NCBI GenBank assembly: GCA_022036555.1
Contig: CM039126.1
Span: 1,886,676-1,950,675, forward strand
Direction of reading: 5' to 3'
DNA from: Microstegium vimineum
Lineage: Eukaryota > Streptophyta > Magnoliopsida > Poales > Poaceae
Length of the DNA: 64,000 bases
The notes below the pieces were generated by a model. That model had not been told where the DNA came from, did no database searches, and saw only the letters and a program-made list of their open reading frames with translations. Made by a program: the position numbers and the translations under genes. Below, piece after piece: positions 10,245 through 22,748 of this stretch. Position 1 is the first letter of the stretch; every line of letters starts with the position of its first letter.

Positions 10245-13200
10245 TTATGCATCTACCCAAATACTAGGGTAATATTTCTTTAAGTATTTGCCATTGATTG
10301 CTCTAGGGAATGCAATTCCTTCGAGAGTTTCCAAAATATAGGCATTGCCAGGAGCAAACTGCTTTATCCAATAAAGACCTTCCCAATTAGGAGACCATTT
10401 TCCAAACTTAGAGCTCTTAGTCCCAATCGGTAAAATCAACTTCCAAACCAAATCACCATCGGCAAATTCCTTTACCTTTTCTTTCTTGTCATACCATCTG
10501 GCAACCCTTTTCTTGTTTTCTTCAATACTGATCAATGCCCTCAACTGATGACTTGCTAAGTCCTCTAACTCATCTTTCATCAGAGTAGCATAATCATCGG
10601 TCGTCAATTGATCTTGAAAAGATAATCGCCTAGAACCAGTTTTAATTTCCCAAGGCAGGACAACATCGTGTCCATAGACCAACTGGTACGGCGAGACTTT
10701 GGTTGCACCATGACAAGCCATCCGACATGACCATAAGGCTTCATTTAACACCACATGCCACCTTCTAGGGTTTTCTTCAATCTTGCGCTTGATAAGTTTA
10801 ATAACTCCCTTATTAGTCGCTTCAGCCTGACCGTTGGCTTGAGCATAATAAGGAGAAGAGTTTAACACCTTGAACCCCATACTAACAGCAAATTCATCAA
10901 ACTCTCCCGATGTGAACATGGTTCCTTGATCGGTAGTAACAGTCTGAGGAATACCGAATCGGTAAACAATGTGTTCTTTAACAAAATCCACCATGTTTGC
11001 CGATGTCACCTTTTTCAAAGAAATTGCCTCAACCCATTTAGTGAAGTAATCGGTAGTGACAAGTATAAACTTATGCCCCTTACTCGATGGTGGATAAATC
11101 TGGCCGATAAGATCAATAACCCATCCTCTGAACGGCCAAGGCTTGATTATAGGATTCATTGCCGACGCAGGTGCCCTCTGTACATTACCAAACTTCTGAC
11201 AATCCTGGCATCCCTTAAAATAGTTGAAGTAATCCTCAAGAATTGTCAGCCAATAATATCCATTCCGCCTGATCATCCACTTCATCTTGAATGTCGATTG
11301 GTGTGCTCCACACACACCCTCATGGATTTCGCCTATCAACTCTTTTGATTCCTCTTTACCAAGGCATCTGAGCAAGACTCCATCAATCTTCTGATAATAC
11401 AATTCATCGTCAAGGAGCACATACTTGGTGGCTTGGAACCTTAGACACCTTTCAACCTTCTTAAACGGGTTCCTCAAGTAATTGGCAATTTCACTTTTCC
11501 AGTCATCGGTAACCATTACCGATGTCATGACTTCTTGAATCGGCTGATATCCTGAAGCATTCTGTGCTAACCGATTGGCCTCTTCGTTATGCAATCTAGG
11601 AATATGCTCAAGCTCTTTGAATTCTTTTAATAACTGCAGGCACCTTTCATGGGCTGCAATTAAAGCTTCACTTCGGCATTCATATGTCCCAATCAATTGG
11701 TTAATCACCAACATAGAATCACCGAAGATTTCAACAGCATCGGCACGTACCTCCCTGAGTAATTCCAACCCCTTTAGTAGAGCCTGGTACTCAGCCTGAT
11801 TATTTGTTGAAGTAGCAACAATCGGCAGTGAAATTTCATACTTTCGTCCTCGGGGAGAAATCAAGAGAATACCGATGCCTGCTCCTTCTTTGCACGTAGA
11901 TCCATCAAAGAACAAAGTTCAAGGAGCAACCTCCACAGAGCTTACCATATTGCAATGCTGAGTAACAAAATCGGCCATTACCTGACCCTTAACGGCCTTA
12001 GCCGATTCATACCTTAGGTCAAATTATGAAAGCGCCAAAATCCATTTGCCGATTCTCCCACTCAATATCGGCATTGACAGCATGTACTTGACCACATCAT
12101 CTTTGCAGATAACAGTGCATTCAGCCGACAATAAATAATGCCTCAATTTAATGCAAGAGAAATACAGACATAAGCACAATCTCTCTACGACCGAATACCT
12201 TGTTTCAGCATCCACCAGTCTTCTGCTTAAATAATATATCACACGTTCTTTCCCTTCAAACTCTTGAATTAAGGTCGACCCGATAACACTGTCATCAGCA
12301 GACAAATACAACTTGAAAGGCTTTCCGTGTTGAGGTGGAACCAAGACTGGAGGGTTCACCAAATATTTCTTGATCTCCTCCAAGGCTAACTGTTGTTCTT
12401 CTTTCCATGTAAACTCTTGATCGGCTTTCAGCTTTAACAATGGGCTAAAGGACTTAATCTTACCAGATAAGTTAGATATAAACCTTCTGATGAAATTAAT
12501 CTTGCCGATCAAAGATTGCAGCTCAGTCTTGTTCATAGGAGCAACCACTTTGTTAATTGCATCAATGGATTTCCTGCCGATCTCAATGCCTCTCTGATGC
12601 ACCATAAAACCCAGAAATTGACCTGCCGATACACCAAATGCACATTTGTTAGGATTCATCTTTAGCCCATGTTCTCTTGTGCATTCCAGGATTTTTCACA
12701 AATCGGCAAGATGCCTCTCAAAATCTCTGGACTTAACCACCACATCATCAATGTAGATTTCAACTATCGTGCCGATATACTTGTGAAAGATGAAATTCAT
12801 CACTCTTTGATAAGTAGCACCGGCATTTTTCAAGCCAAAAGTCATGACAACCCACTCAAATAGACCGACATGACCTGGACATCTAAAGGCAGTCTTGGAT
12901 ATGTCTTCTTCAGCCATGAATATCTGATTATATCTAGCATTACCATCCATGAAGCTAATGATTTGATGTCCAGCAGCAGCATCAATCAACAGATCGACAA
13001 CAGGCATCGGATAGACATCCATTGGCGTGGCCTTGTTGAGATTCCTGAAATCAATACAAACACGAAGTTTTCTATTTTTCTTATACACAGGAACCACATT
13101 AGAGATCCATTCAGCATATCTGCATTGCCGAATAAATCTAGCCTCGATTAACTTTGTAATCTTAGCCTTAATGTCAGGTAGGATGGTAGGATTGCATCGG

Positions 13201-13475
13201 CGCGCAGGTTGTCGATGTGGTTGAAAACCAGACTTAATAGGTAACCGATGTTCAACTATGGATCGGTCTAAACCAGGCATCTCTGTATAATCCCAAGCAA
13301 AACAATCTTTATATTCCTTCAATAAATCAGTTAACTATTGTTTACATTGGAAATCTAACTTAGCACTAATAAAAGTAGGCCTAGGTTTACTACCATCACC
13401 GATGTCGATCTCGAGTAAATCATCGGCGGATGTGAATCCCTGCCCCAGTTTTCCATCATCAGCGAACCGATCCAT
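10245..13475 (-). pseudogene. Tat pol: reverse transcriptase, RNase H, integrase
   Basis: One minus-strand frame runs from an ATG at 13475 to the stop at 10245. Reverse transcriptase comes first, with RVCIDFRNLNKAT and the catalytic YIDDVVVKS (about 12740-12757). RNase H follows (LFFDGSTCKEGAG at about 11915; DSMLVINQ). Integrase ends it, with a zinc-finger segment GCQDCQKFG, core motifs VIDLIGQIYPPSSKGHKF, TTDQGTMF and QAEATNKG, and a C-terminal domain. Stops are TAG 13335-13337, TGA at 12696, TAA at 12024 and a TGA just before 11915. The last 556 codons (10245-11915), covering RNase H and integrase, are uninterrupted. The ATG overlaps the gag-pro stop as TAATG. Confidence 0.88.
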
Positions 13476-16400
13476 TAAAACTCTTCTTCAGGACCGACTG
13501 CTTGGATCGGTGTGATACGATAATCGACAACTTTGAGGAACTCCGTATCCCAAGCTTCACCCGATATGCATCTGGTTTGCTCATAAGTTTCCGATTCTGC
13601 CGATGCAACAATCGATAGGGTTTCACTGCGGACGACTTCAATCTTGTCTCCGATCCACTATACAAGGCTCTAATGCATGGTGGAAGGAATACAACAATTG
13701 GCGTGGATCCAATCCCTTCCTAGGAGCAAGTTGTAGGTGCCTTTGCCACTGATTACAAAAAATGTTGTCGGCAAAGTTTTACTGCCGATGGTTAAGTCAA
13801 CACATACGGCTCCCATAGCTGTCGACACATTGCCTTCAAAGTCTTTGAGTTTCATGTCTGTTTTGACTAAGTTTCGGTCGCCTTTTCCAAGCTTCCTGAA
13901 CATGACATATGGCATTATGTTTATCGACGCGCCACCATCTACCAGCATCTTCGTTATGGGCTGTCCATCTACCTTGCCCTTAACAAACAGAGCCCTCAGG
14001 TGCTGCCTTTCATCATCGGCAGGCTTCTCAAAGACAGCCGTCATCGGATCTAGGACCAACTGTGCCATCTCTGCAGTCTCTTCGTCATCACTGGCAGGTG
14101 CCATGAACTCCATCGGCAATATAATGACCATATTGATTTCTGCCAATGGATCCCTGTCCTTGCGCTTCGGCCTCCATTGCTTCTCCTTCGAAGGATCTTC
14201 ATTGTTATACAAGTCATTTCGGCGTTCGCGCTGAATCCTCCTTTTCTGAGTCTTTGTTAGACCCTTGGGGCACCATTGAGGAAGCTTAGTCTTCTAGACA
14301 GGCTGGTGATGCCTCTCATTGTTCGCATCGGTACTTCTTCCGATGTTGGGATCTCTAGAGAATATTTCTTCGTCAGGCACTCTTGCATTGGCCATCTCCT
14401 CCAGCTCCTCTTGATCAACACGTCTGCCAAGCCTATTATGGGCACTAAGCTTGCCCCCCAGTCGGTCATGCGTTGACCTCTTCTCTCTGAGCGGCTCGGC
14501 GTACCTGGATGCCCGATCATCAAAACAAGGTTTCTTACCTGACCGATCAGCGGTGTAGTACCCATTACATTCGGGACAATTATCGGCAGTGGGTAGTTTG
14601 ATGCCTTCCTCCTAACAGTGAACGAAGAAGGAACACTTCCAGTGGTCCTTATGCCAAAGCCATACCTGGTGCTCTTCTTCTTCTTGCCGATAGTCTCGCC
14701 TTGGCTGCTTATGCGTGATTATAACACCAGGAGCCCTATTGGCGCTGCTACCTTCATCGGCAACTTTCTTACCTTTCCTGTCATCGGTAAACCTTCTTGC
14801 ATCACGCTCAGCTACTTGATGGTTAGGGTCCACCGATGCATTTTTCCTAGCAGCGTCTGATGTCAGCACTTTGGTTCGTCCACCAGCTTCCACCATGTTA
14901 TTTGGAAACGGGTGCTGATCAATCTTCATCGATTTCTGGACTTTAGAATTTTCAAATTTGATTCGTCCAGATTCAATTTCTGACTGCAACTGCTGCCTGA
15001 ATACTTTGCAGTCATTGGTACTATGCGAAGTTGCATTATGCCACTTGCAGTACCTGGTCTTCTTGAGCTCCTCGGCCGATGGAATTACTTGATTAGGCGC
15101 CAACTTGATCCGTCCTTCTTGAAGTAATAAGTCAAACATCCTATCGGCCTTGGTAATATCAAAGGTGAATCTTTCAGCCTCTTTCTGGCCGAACGGACAA
15201 GACACAGGCTTCTTATCCTTCACCCATTCGGCCGCACCGATGCTCAGCTCTTCATCTGACCCAGAATCTTCCTCTTGCCCGATGAAGGTCACCTTCTTGT
15301 TCCAAGACTTCCTGGGTTAGAAGGTTTTAACATCCTGATTGGCAATCCTTTGCACCAGATGACTTAGGCTCTCAAACTCTTGCGACGCATACTTGTCTTT
15401 GATATGCGGCAGTAGTCCTTGAAAAGCCAAATCTGCCAGTTGCCGATCATCAAGTACCAGGCTGTAGCATTTATTCTTCACGTCTCGCAGCCTCTGAACA
15501 AAGCTTTCTACCAATTCCTCATTGCGTTGCCTCATCTTGACGAAATCGGTAAGCTTCTTCTCATGTATGCCAGCGAAGAAGTATTTATGAAATTGCCTCT
15601 CTAGATCGGCCCATGTGATTACAGAATTTGGAGGCAGCGATATGAACCATGTGAATGCCGATCCAGACAATGATGAAGAGAACAATCTCACCCTCAATTC
15701 TTCCCTGCTGGCAGCTTCTCCGCACTGGATAATGAAGCGATTGATGTGCTCCATCGTCGACGTATCATCTTGGCCGGAGAACTTGGTAAAATCAGGCACT
15801 TTGTACCGATTTGGGAGAGGAATCAAGTCATATGCTGGAGGATACGGAGTCCGATAAGAATATGTATTGACTTTGGGCTTAGTGCCGAATTGTTCTTTCA
15901 TAACTTCGGCGATTTTATCGGTCCAATATGCATCCTGCTCTTGCCGACTCATTGGCTAGTTGTTGACTGGTGGAGCCGGCTGATGCGCCTCTTGAAGATG
16001 ATGCGGAGTAGTCACGGGCACAGCACCAGTCATCTGAACACTATGCATCGGTTGATTTACCGATGGACAGTTTTGCACACTTAGTAGATTAGGTTGAGTC
16101 ATTGTATTCATCGGTTGCGGTACCGATGGTCCGCTCTGAGTGTTTGCTGGGCCTCCATAATGATACATTGATATGCCAGGCTGTTGAGCTGGCGGCTGGT
16201 TGGCCCATCCAGGATTGTAAATCATCGGCATATGGCTTACCGATGGCTGATAACTGACTGGCATCTGCTGTTCCTGCACCTTGGAGTAATCAACAAATTG
16301 GCTACCTTGATGTGCTAGTACTCCGGCTTGAGGACTTGCCACCAGAGGTTGGTTGCCAGCTGCTATAATGTGTTGCATCGGCACAAAGCTTGCCGATGGT

Positions 16401-17137
16401 GGTATTAGAGGTATTTTAGAAATCACTTGAAAATCTTCTGATGGCACCTGTACAGCTGGAGAGGACGCAGGGTAATGCATCATAGGGGCCACCGGCTGTG
16501 ATTGCATTGCCGATGCCATAGAGCCCTTCCAAGCTGAGCTATCTCCCTGCACCAGATTAGAACCAACAGATAGATTTGGAGGCATACCGTATCCCCACCA
16601 GTTAGTGGGAGCTGATTGACTCTAGATAGCAGGTCCTGAAATTGCCGACGCCACTGGATCTGCATTGAGCTTGGTGACGCTGCCAGGGTTCAGCCTTGGC
16701 GGTGTAACCACATCGGCAGACGGTTCCACAGGAGTGGAAGACGCCATCGGGGCTGCCGATGGGCTTATAGATGCCGACCCAGGTTGATGATACGCTGGAC
16801 CAACATATTGAGGCGCATGTCCTTCTTTGAATGATTGCATGATAGCATTGTACACAGTATTGGATAGCACGCTGGAGTGGCTAATTAATGCTTGATTTAA
16901 AGCAGAATTAACCATCTCTTGTAGCTTACTAGGATTGGCGTCATACGTGACCTGCCGTGGCAACGACGGATCTTGCTTCTGGATTGCTTCGTCGCTCCTG
17001 CTTAGGCTGAAGGATTTCAGATATAATTGCTTATATTCCTCCATAGCCCGCTCCATGGCCAGCCTCTGATCTTCCTTTAGATCGGCCTCGGAGATTTCGA
17101 TGACGTTCCTCTGGTTGATGTCGGAGTTATCACCCAT
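13475..17137 (-). pseudogene. Tat gag-protease
   Basis: One minus-strand frame runs from ATG 17137 (MGDNSDINQRN) to TAA at 13475-13477. The N-terminal region (17137-15960) is a Pro/Gln/Ser/Met-rich stretch with degenerate PSV-PM peptide repeats. It is followed by a capsid-like gag domain (PDFTKFSGQDD, FTWFISLPPNSV), a basic segment, a zinc-finger-like Cys/His region near 14560-14640, and a protease with active site MLVDGGASINIMP (about 13920-13950) and LLGRDWIHAN. In-frame stops lie at 16622, 15956, 15317, 14612, 14294, 13670 and 13658; five are TAG where Gln is expected. A leader of 52 bases separates the 5' LTR from the start. Confidence 0.85.
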
Positions 17138-17155
17138 GATAGATGTATAAATTTG

Positions 17156-17182
17156 TATAATCGGATCCCACTGGGCGTGCCA
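17156..17182 (-). promoter_or_regulatory. Primer-binding site region of the Tat element
   Basis: On the minus strand, 8 bases after the LTR, the sequence reads TTGGCACGCCCAGTGGGAT, the recurrent primer-binding motif of Tat-type elements. I do not assign the tRNA. Confidence 0.7.
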
Positions 17183-17189
17183 AAAGAGG

Positions 17190-18207
17190 TGTTGACACAA
17201 AAAGCGTCAGGATCTGCGAACACCTCGGGCCATTACCCGAATTCAATATCCGAGGGCGTGCCAGTCGATTTGACCAGTTAATCGACAAGGACGATAACTA
17301 GAATAAAATCTGAGCAGGACAACGGCGATATGCTCGGATGCCAAGACTCGGATTTTATCAGCATAACTAGAGCAGAGCTGAACGAGACAACAGCGATGTG
17401 CCCGGATGTCAAAGCTCAGAGGTACTCCCACGCGGAACTTACAAGGATTTGACGGAGATCAAGATGATGCAGCCCGTCGAAGCTTGAAGAACTTGTAGAT
17501 AAACTAAGACTAATGCAATAAAGGGTAAATTGCGATAAAAGTAGAATAAGAGTAAATTGATTTGTTTTTGATATGATTGATATTGATACATGCAGCCCTT
17601 GGGCACATATTTATACTCCCACATAGAGAGTTGTACAGAGACACGACCCGTACCTTTCCTAAAACAAACTCCTGATTTTAAGGAAACTGACTTGCGCAGG
17701 AGTCGGATCTAAAATAACAACATTATTTTCCTAAACAGACACGCCTATTTTAAAGGAAAACAAACGACTCATGCAAGAGTCAGACTCAAACCACTATAAT
17801 AATACTGGTATAAAATCTCCAGTTTCCTTATATCTTCGCTTCGATGAAAACTTTCCATCGGCAGACTGCTTCAATCCGCTACTTCCTTCTTTCACCACCA
17901 GCAATCCTTCACTGACGTCAACTGGCAAGTCATCCTTTGCCTATCAGTACCCCATGCTCATCGGCAATCAGCATCGGCAACATCCCCTCATCGGCAATCG
18001 ACAACTTTGCAATCCTGGTGACCTGACTTCATCAATCAACCTTTATCGGCAAGAACCATCCAGCTTTCATCGGCAACAAACTCACCCTTCTTACAGTGCA
18101 CTCCCATCGGTAAATTTTACCGATGACTTCTCGATGCCGATAGAAAATGGCCACCGATTCACGCAAGTCTTGACTCATTTGACACGTGCCGAAAAACGGT
18201 GTCAACA
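17190..18207 (-). repeat. 5' LTR of the Tat element
   Basis: The 1018-bp partner of 5458-6476, same octamer ends. Differences are mainly transitions. Several change ATCGGC motifs (ATCAGC, ATCGAC), so the repeated motif is decaying independently in each LTR. Confidence 0.92.
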
Positions 18208-18410
18208 AAGAGTGAAGTAGGAATCACTTAGAAGCTAGTGATCACGCTGCCCAAGCGTAACTAAAAGTTGTTTAGGGGGAAGTGCTGCTGAAATTTCCAA
18301 TAAAATATTGTCTTGAATGACTGACCCCAAACGACTGACATCTAGACAGCTGACCGCTAACCATCTCACATTCTCCATGAGTTTTTGTTTTTGTCATCAA
18401 GTTTTGCAGG
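18208..18410 (+). other. Leader of the Athila third ORF, possible 3' splice site
   Basis: This is Athila sequence resuming after the nested insertion, beginning with the AAGAG copy. It ends in a T-rich tract and TTTTGCAG immediately before the ORF start (GATGTTTAAG). This fits a 3' splice site and suggests a spliced subgenomic mRNA. No coding potential is seen. Confidence 0.4.
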
Positions 18411-19909
18411 ATGTTTAAGAAGGCTGCCAAAGCCGCCAAGGAAGCCTTGAAGAGTGTTGGGACGAGACACTCGTCCCGGCTCTCCTCTCGTCATTCCGAC
18501 ATGAGCGTCGATACGCCGGCCGAACAAACACCATCGTCATTATTAGGTAATACAAGGAAGGTCCTTATGAAAACAAGTGACCTTGGATTAATTTCTCAGC
18601 GAGAGAAAGAAGTCTTCCAGAAGCTGAAAAACAAAGATTTCATCCACACACCCACCATCGATCCTTCCCTGCTAGAAGACACAGGTATGGATTCTAAATT
18701 CGATCTTATTTTTCAAATGATTGGGTGGACAAACTTTTGGAACGTAACCAAATTAGGATCCTGTCTCTTGACCATTGAATTTCTTTGCACCTTACAATTA
18801 AGTGAGGGCGGGATCGCTTTTCAGTTATTCAAACAAGATTTTACTTTATCATGGAGGGAGTTGAGCAACCACCTCGGTTTCTCTCCAAGAGCTATCCTAG
18901 ACTTAGATGCTGATCTTACAAATTTTGATAAACACCAGTTCTGGCAGGAAATTTCTAGAGAGCATCACTTTTTGCAACCCGAACTAGTGACATAGAGCAT
19001 CCCACACTTCGTATGTTTCATAAATGGATAGGATATGTTCTGTTCCCTAGAGATGACATCAAGAAGGTAAGAGTAGGAGATCTGCAACTTCTTTTTGCTG
19101 CTATTAATAAAGTGCATGTTTCACCTGTAACTTTATTAGTTGCACATTGGCTTAGTACACAAAACCTGCTAGGTCCTGTTGGTTGCACATCTTTGATCAC
19201 CCGTCTAGCCACAAGCATGAATTTATTAGAAGGTTCGTCACTTGATTTCATTGATGAGTTCCGACCTTATTATGGCTATGACTCTTTTAGACAAGGAAGA
19301 ATGTTAAAGAAAGAACACGATATTATGTATATGCTTTATGATAAGGGCAAGGTCTGGTTACCTAACCCGGGCCTTGGGCTCTACGTTGTTCAAAGTTATT
19401 TGATTGAAATTGAAGCAGAGCTAGTGAATCAAAGGGCACCACAGCGCGTGGCCTCCAAAAGGATGGCCAGTCATCAAGAACGTACATGGCACGGAGCTAA
19501 TCCAGGTCCAGAGGAGCCGGCGCACATCAGTTATAATGATTACAACCCTCGCATCCTTAGGGATCCGTGGGGGCGATATACTCGACAGAAGGAACCAGTT
19601 CAGGAAGAATGGCCAGAAGGGCAAGACCAACAATGGGAAAACAGACCCTACCAATCTGGAAGGTATTCCACTGACCCATATGGGGCATCAGGGTCTAGAA
19701 CCCAGCCTCACTTTGATGCAGGTCGAGCCTCCGACGCCACATATGCATTCACCAGAGATTATTACCATGAGATCAGTGCATTCTACGCCCGCATCGACAG
19801 AAACCTCCTCGCCATCCAAGAAACGCAAGTCCAACACACCCAACTACTAGAGCAGCAGCAGAAGTGGAACCAGGACCACGCCACCGCCATAAAGGAAATG
19901 CAAGAATAG
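18411..19909 (+). pseudogene. ATHILA ORF1-like protein in the env position, frameshifted
   Basis: ATG 18411 opens a 194-codon frame ending at TAG 18993-18995. The protein continues in the -1 frame from just before that stop (HPTLRMFHKWIGYVLF) to TAG 19907-19909. One single-base indel near 18988 therefore splits a protein of about 500 residues. The first part has an Ala/Lys-rich basic N-terminus and a SEGGIAFQLFKQDFTLSWRE block; the second has GYVLFPRDD and GPVGCTSLITRLA, as in the Athila ORF1-type family of unknown function. The C-terminus is Gln-rich with a coiled-coil tail (QVQHTQLLEQQQKW). No transmembrane segment is evident, so env is a position, not a demonstrated function. Confidence 0.7.
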
Positions 19910-21639
19910 AACGCCACTATGGGTGAGAACATATCTACTCTACTTCAATACTTCAACCTCCAATGAAACCAGCCGCTGCATCAGCCAGCTTGGGGGAGTG
20001 CCTCCCCCAATTATCAAGGTAAGTTTTCTATTTCCCTTTATTTTAGTTATTCTCTATTTTTCTATTTTATCTACAAACCTAGAAAACCCAATAAATATTT
20101 TCTGTTACATTTCTTAATTATGAAAACCAAATAAAAAGAGTGTGTAGACAAGTGTGCTTTATTTTGCTAAGTCTAAATTTCGCTTTAAATAAAAATTTGA
20201 ATAAAAAGTTAGAATGAACAGTTGCTCTGTTTATTTTCTTGCAAGAACCTAGCTTTCAATATAAAGTTCTCCCAAATAAATACTTAAACAATAATCTAAA
20301 TACCTGTGGGAGCGTGAGCCTAAACTAAGTCTAGGTAATTGTTTGATTTGATATGAAAGTCCGAGCTACTGTTTATCTTATTCTTACAACACTAAATTCT
20401 GGAGATTTATTTGTGAAAAATTGAAAATGCAACATGATGAGTTCCTGTATGACGAGAGTTTAAATTCCTACCACAGCCATATATACATGCCTACTAGATT
20501 AGGAAACCACATATTTATATACTGCCAATGAGCATTGAGTATGGTCAAGCTGTGTGACCCTCAGGAACTAGTCATGCGGTCTAAATCAAGATATTCACAT
20601 ACACACTCCACCCACATACGCTGCTTCTATCTAGAAGTACGCATCCATACACACTCCACCCACATACGCTACTTCTATCCTAGAAGTACGCATCCACATA
20701 TATCCACTCATTTCCATCTCTAGATCCATCCACCAAATATTGTATCACTCATCATCCCACAAGAGTGTTACTCTCTCACTACAAAGTTCCAACATAGAAA
20801 GAGCATGGGCTATGCAAAAATATATTTTATCCGAGGAAACAAAAAGAGGCAAGTGCCCGGACCCTCGAAAGAAAAAAAATAATATATACCTCCGAGGAAA
20901 TAAAAAGGGACAAGTGTCCGAAACCTCGAGAGAAGCATGTCCGACAGTAGAATTAGGGGTATCCAATTACCCACTCAAAAAAACTATAAAAGATAGCCCA
21001 TGTTCTCCCAGAAGCAAAAGATAAGACGGTTATCACCCCTGTTATTATCATCACTACCACCACCATCATCATACACCTTTCATTCGCCACACATGCACAT
21101 CTTGATTTAACTTATTGACATGTTCCTTTGGATCTGTGGTTTGACTATGCAACATATGTCTTGTAAGTATGTATATGCTATCTCCCACCTATGAGCTCCA
21201 GATATTAGACTTTTAGAAGTAGGGTGGGAGAGAAGGGCAATACCGCAATGCCTTATACCACAAATACCACATATCAGAGAGAAAGGCATACGCCATCAAT
21301 GCCTAGGTAAGGATCCAGAAATACCACATATGAGAGACTTGTGAGAGTCATACAAGAAATTTCTGAGTTTTATTTGAAAATATATAAAAAAACTCCAGAA
21401 CAAAGGTGAAGTATAGAAGCATGAGACATAGTACTTGACTTGATTATTCTATCTTTCAATTACTCAAGACTCAAGTGCAGGTACTAAGCCCCATGGTGAA
21501 AGAAAATACACTCTAATTTGGAGGAGAATTTTATTTTGAATGCATGTGTACTTGTTAGAAAGTAAATGTTGAAGCAACTTGTTTCCGTCTAAGTTAGCTG
21601 TTTGCTCAGGGACGAGCAAAGGGTAAGCTTGGGGGAGCT
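19910..21639 (+). other. Long 3' non-coding region of the Athila element
   Basis: About 1.7 kb of AT-rich DNA between the third ORF and the 3' LTR. It contains two local tandem duplications: about 50 bp at 20596-20700 (CACTCCACCCACATACGC... units) and about 60 bp at 20825-20930 (CCGAGGAAA-AAAA-GG units). Short ORFs here lack domains. Near the end is GGGACGAGCAAAGGGTAAG, an Athila-type signature also found beside the 62219-63708 LTR. Confidence 0.65.
21629..21639 (+). promoter_or_regulatory. Polypurine tract of the Athila element
   Basis: TTGGGGGAGCT lies directly against the 3' LTR start at 21640. Confidence 0.75.
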
Positions 21640-22748
21640 TGTTGACGGTCGTTAAGTATCAATTTTTATATGTCAACAAGAGCTAAAAAGGACTTGAATG
21701 AATCACCACCATAGACTTAGGGGGTCTAACTGACAGATTTCCACAAGTTTTGGTGAGTTTATATTTTTACAGGGAGTTATCAGGAAAAGAACCAAAGAAG
21801 GTCCACATGTCATGTTTACATAGAGAGAAAGGACCTCCGCACAAGAAAAGAATACTCAGGAAGACTCTAGAAGAGACTGGACCGAGCCAGAGGCCAAGTG
21901 GGCCCAGGCCTAGGGCGCCCACCCTGGGGTCTAGGGCGCTCGCCCTGCCCCGGTGGCCAATCACAGTGAACTTCGCTGATCGTGCCTAACTGCCTTTGAG
22001 GATGAATCTAAACCACTCGATTAAGGTCGGTTTGATCCGACGGTCCACGTTCATTTGAGGAGGCTATATAAGCAAGGCCCTGCCACCCCTGAGGAGAAGA
22101 GAAATCATTATTAGAGGAAGCCATAAAAGCTAGGGTTTCATATCCCTCTCTCCACCAGAGAATTAGAATAGCTACTCCCAATTCCTTAAAGGATTGATTA
22201 GATAGATCTAGAGAAGTAGAGCATCGCGCTATGGATTTTGGATCTTTGTCATAAAGATTGGTATATGTGCTAGAGTAGATTATGACTTAATAGATTAGAA
22301 CCTACTTAGAAGTTATTCTCTTACTAGTCTGACGTCACCTTACATTTATATGGAGTAGTCTATCTCTAATCTCTGTGTTATTTATCCTTAAGCTTACACT
22401 TCAATATCTTTATTATTATTATTATTATGGCTTACCCCCTACCGAAGCAAGTGACTATGTGATTGAGCTTTCTCATAAGTAATCATGTTTTGCATGTCCA
22501 TCTCTAGTCTAAACCTTTGATAGTTCATGCCACCAATGTTTACTTTTCCTTTAGCAAAATTATAAATAAACGATACCTAGAATTACTTCCTAGTGAAGTG
22601 CTACAAATGGTATTTTATCTATGCGCTTGCGGATAGAATAAATTTATTTTCTAGAGAGCCTTTACATTCATAAATACCACCGCACATTTCTAGCGCCATG
22701 TTGGGGATGACAACCTAGTATTCAAAGTGGTGTTAAGAAATGTCAACA
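21640..22748 (+). repeat. 3' LTR of the Athila element
   Basis: At 1109 bp it is shorter than the 5' copy because about 390 bp are missing between GGTAT and ATGTGCTAG, at a GTAT microhomology near 22264. It also gained a duplicated GGGCGCYCRCCCTG unit at 21910-21950. It retains an intact TATATAAG at 22065-22072. Confidence 0.9.

Larger units (their letters stand above)
5458..18207 (-). mobile_element. Tat-lineage Ty3 LTR retrotransposon with antisense gene
   Basis: A 12.75-kb element transcribed on the minus strand, nested in the Athila-like element with a perfect AAGAG duplication. LTRs are 5458-6476 (3') and 17190-18207 (5'). Order on the minus strand: primer-binding site, gag, protease, reverse transcriptase, RNase H, integrase, then a convergent plus-strand gene (6897-10129) and a polypurine tract. 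Gag-pro-pol carries about eleven in-frame stops, so this copy is dead, but both frames are otherwise traceable end to end. By eye the LTRs differ at roughly 30-35 of about 1018 positions. Confidence 0.93.
1099..22748 (+). mobile_element. Athila-like Ty3 LTR retrotransposon lacking pol
   Basis: Two related LTRs (1099-2581 and 21640-22748) begin TGTTGAC and end GTCGACA/GTCAACA. They flank a primer-binding site, a gag-protease ORF (2857-4803), a third ORF in the env position (18411-19909) and a polypurine tract. The protease motif CDLGASVSVMP and the ATHILA-ORF1-like third ORF point to the Athila lineage. After removing the nested element at 5458-18207, only about 850 bp separate protease and third ORF, with no reverse transcriptase, RNase H or integrase. 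It would need enzymes supplied in trans. Gag has one stop and the third ORF a frameshift. Confidence 0.9.

Noticed and set aside
12669..15857. Plus-strand ORFs opposite Tat gag-pol
   Set aside because: No recognisable motifs, whereas the minus strand has continuous reverse transcriptase and gag similarity. Only the 6897-10129 antisense gene has splice sites and domains.
18411..19909. Calling the Athila third ORF, or the copia ORF at 37816, a true envelope gene
   Set aside because: No signal peptide, transmembrane anchor or cleavage site is evident in either; only the position matches.
20740..21024. 94-codon ORF in the Athila 3' region
   Set aside because: Encoded by tandemly duplicated AT-rich DNA; no domain and no sister-frame support.
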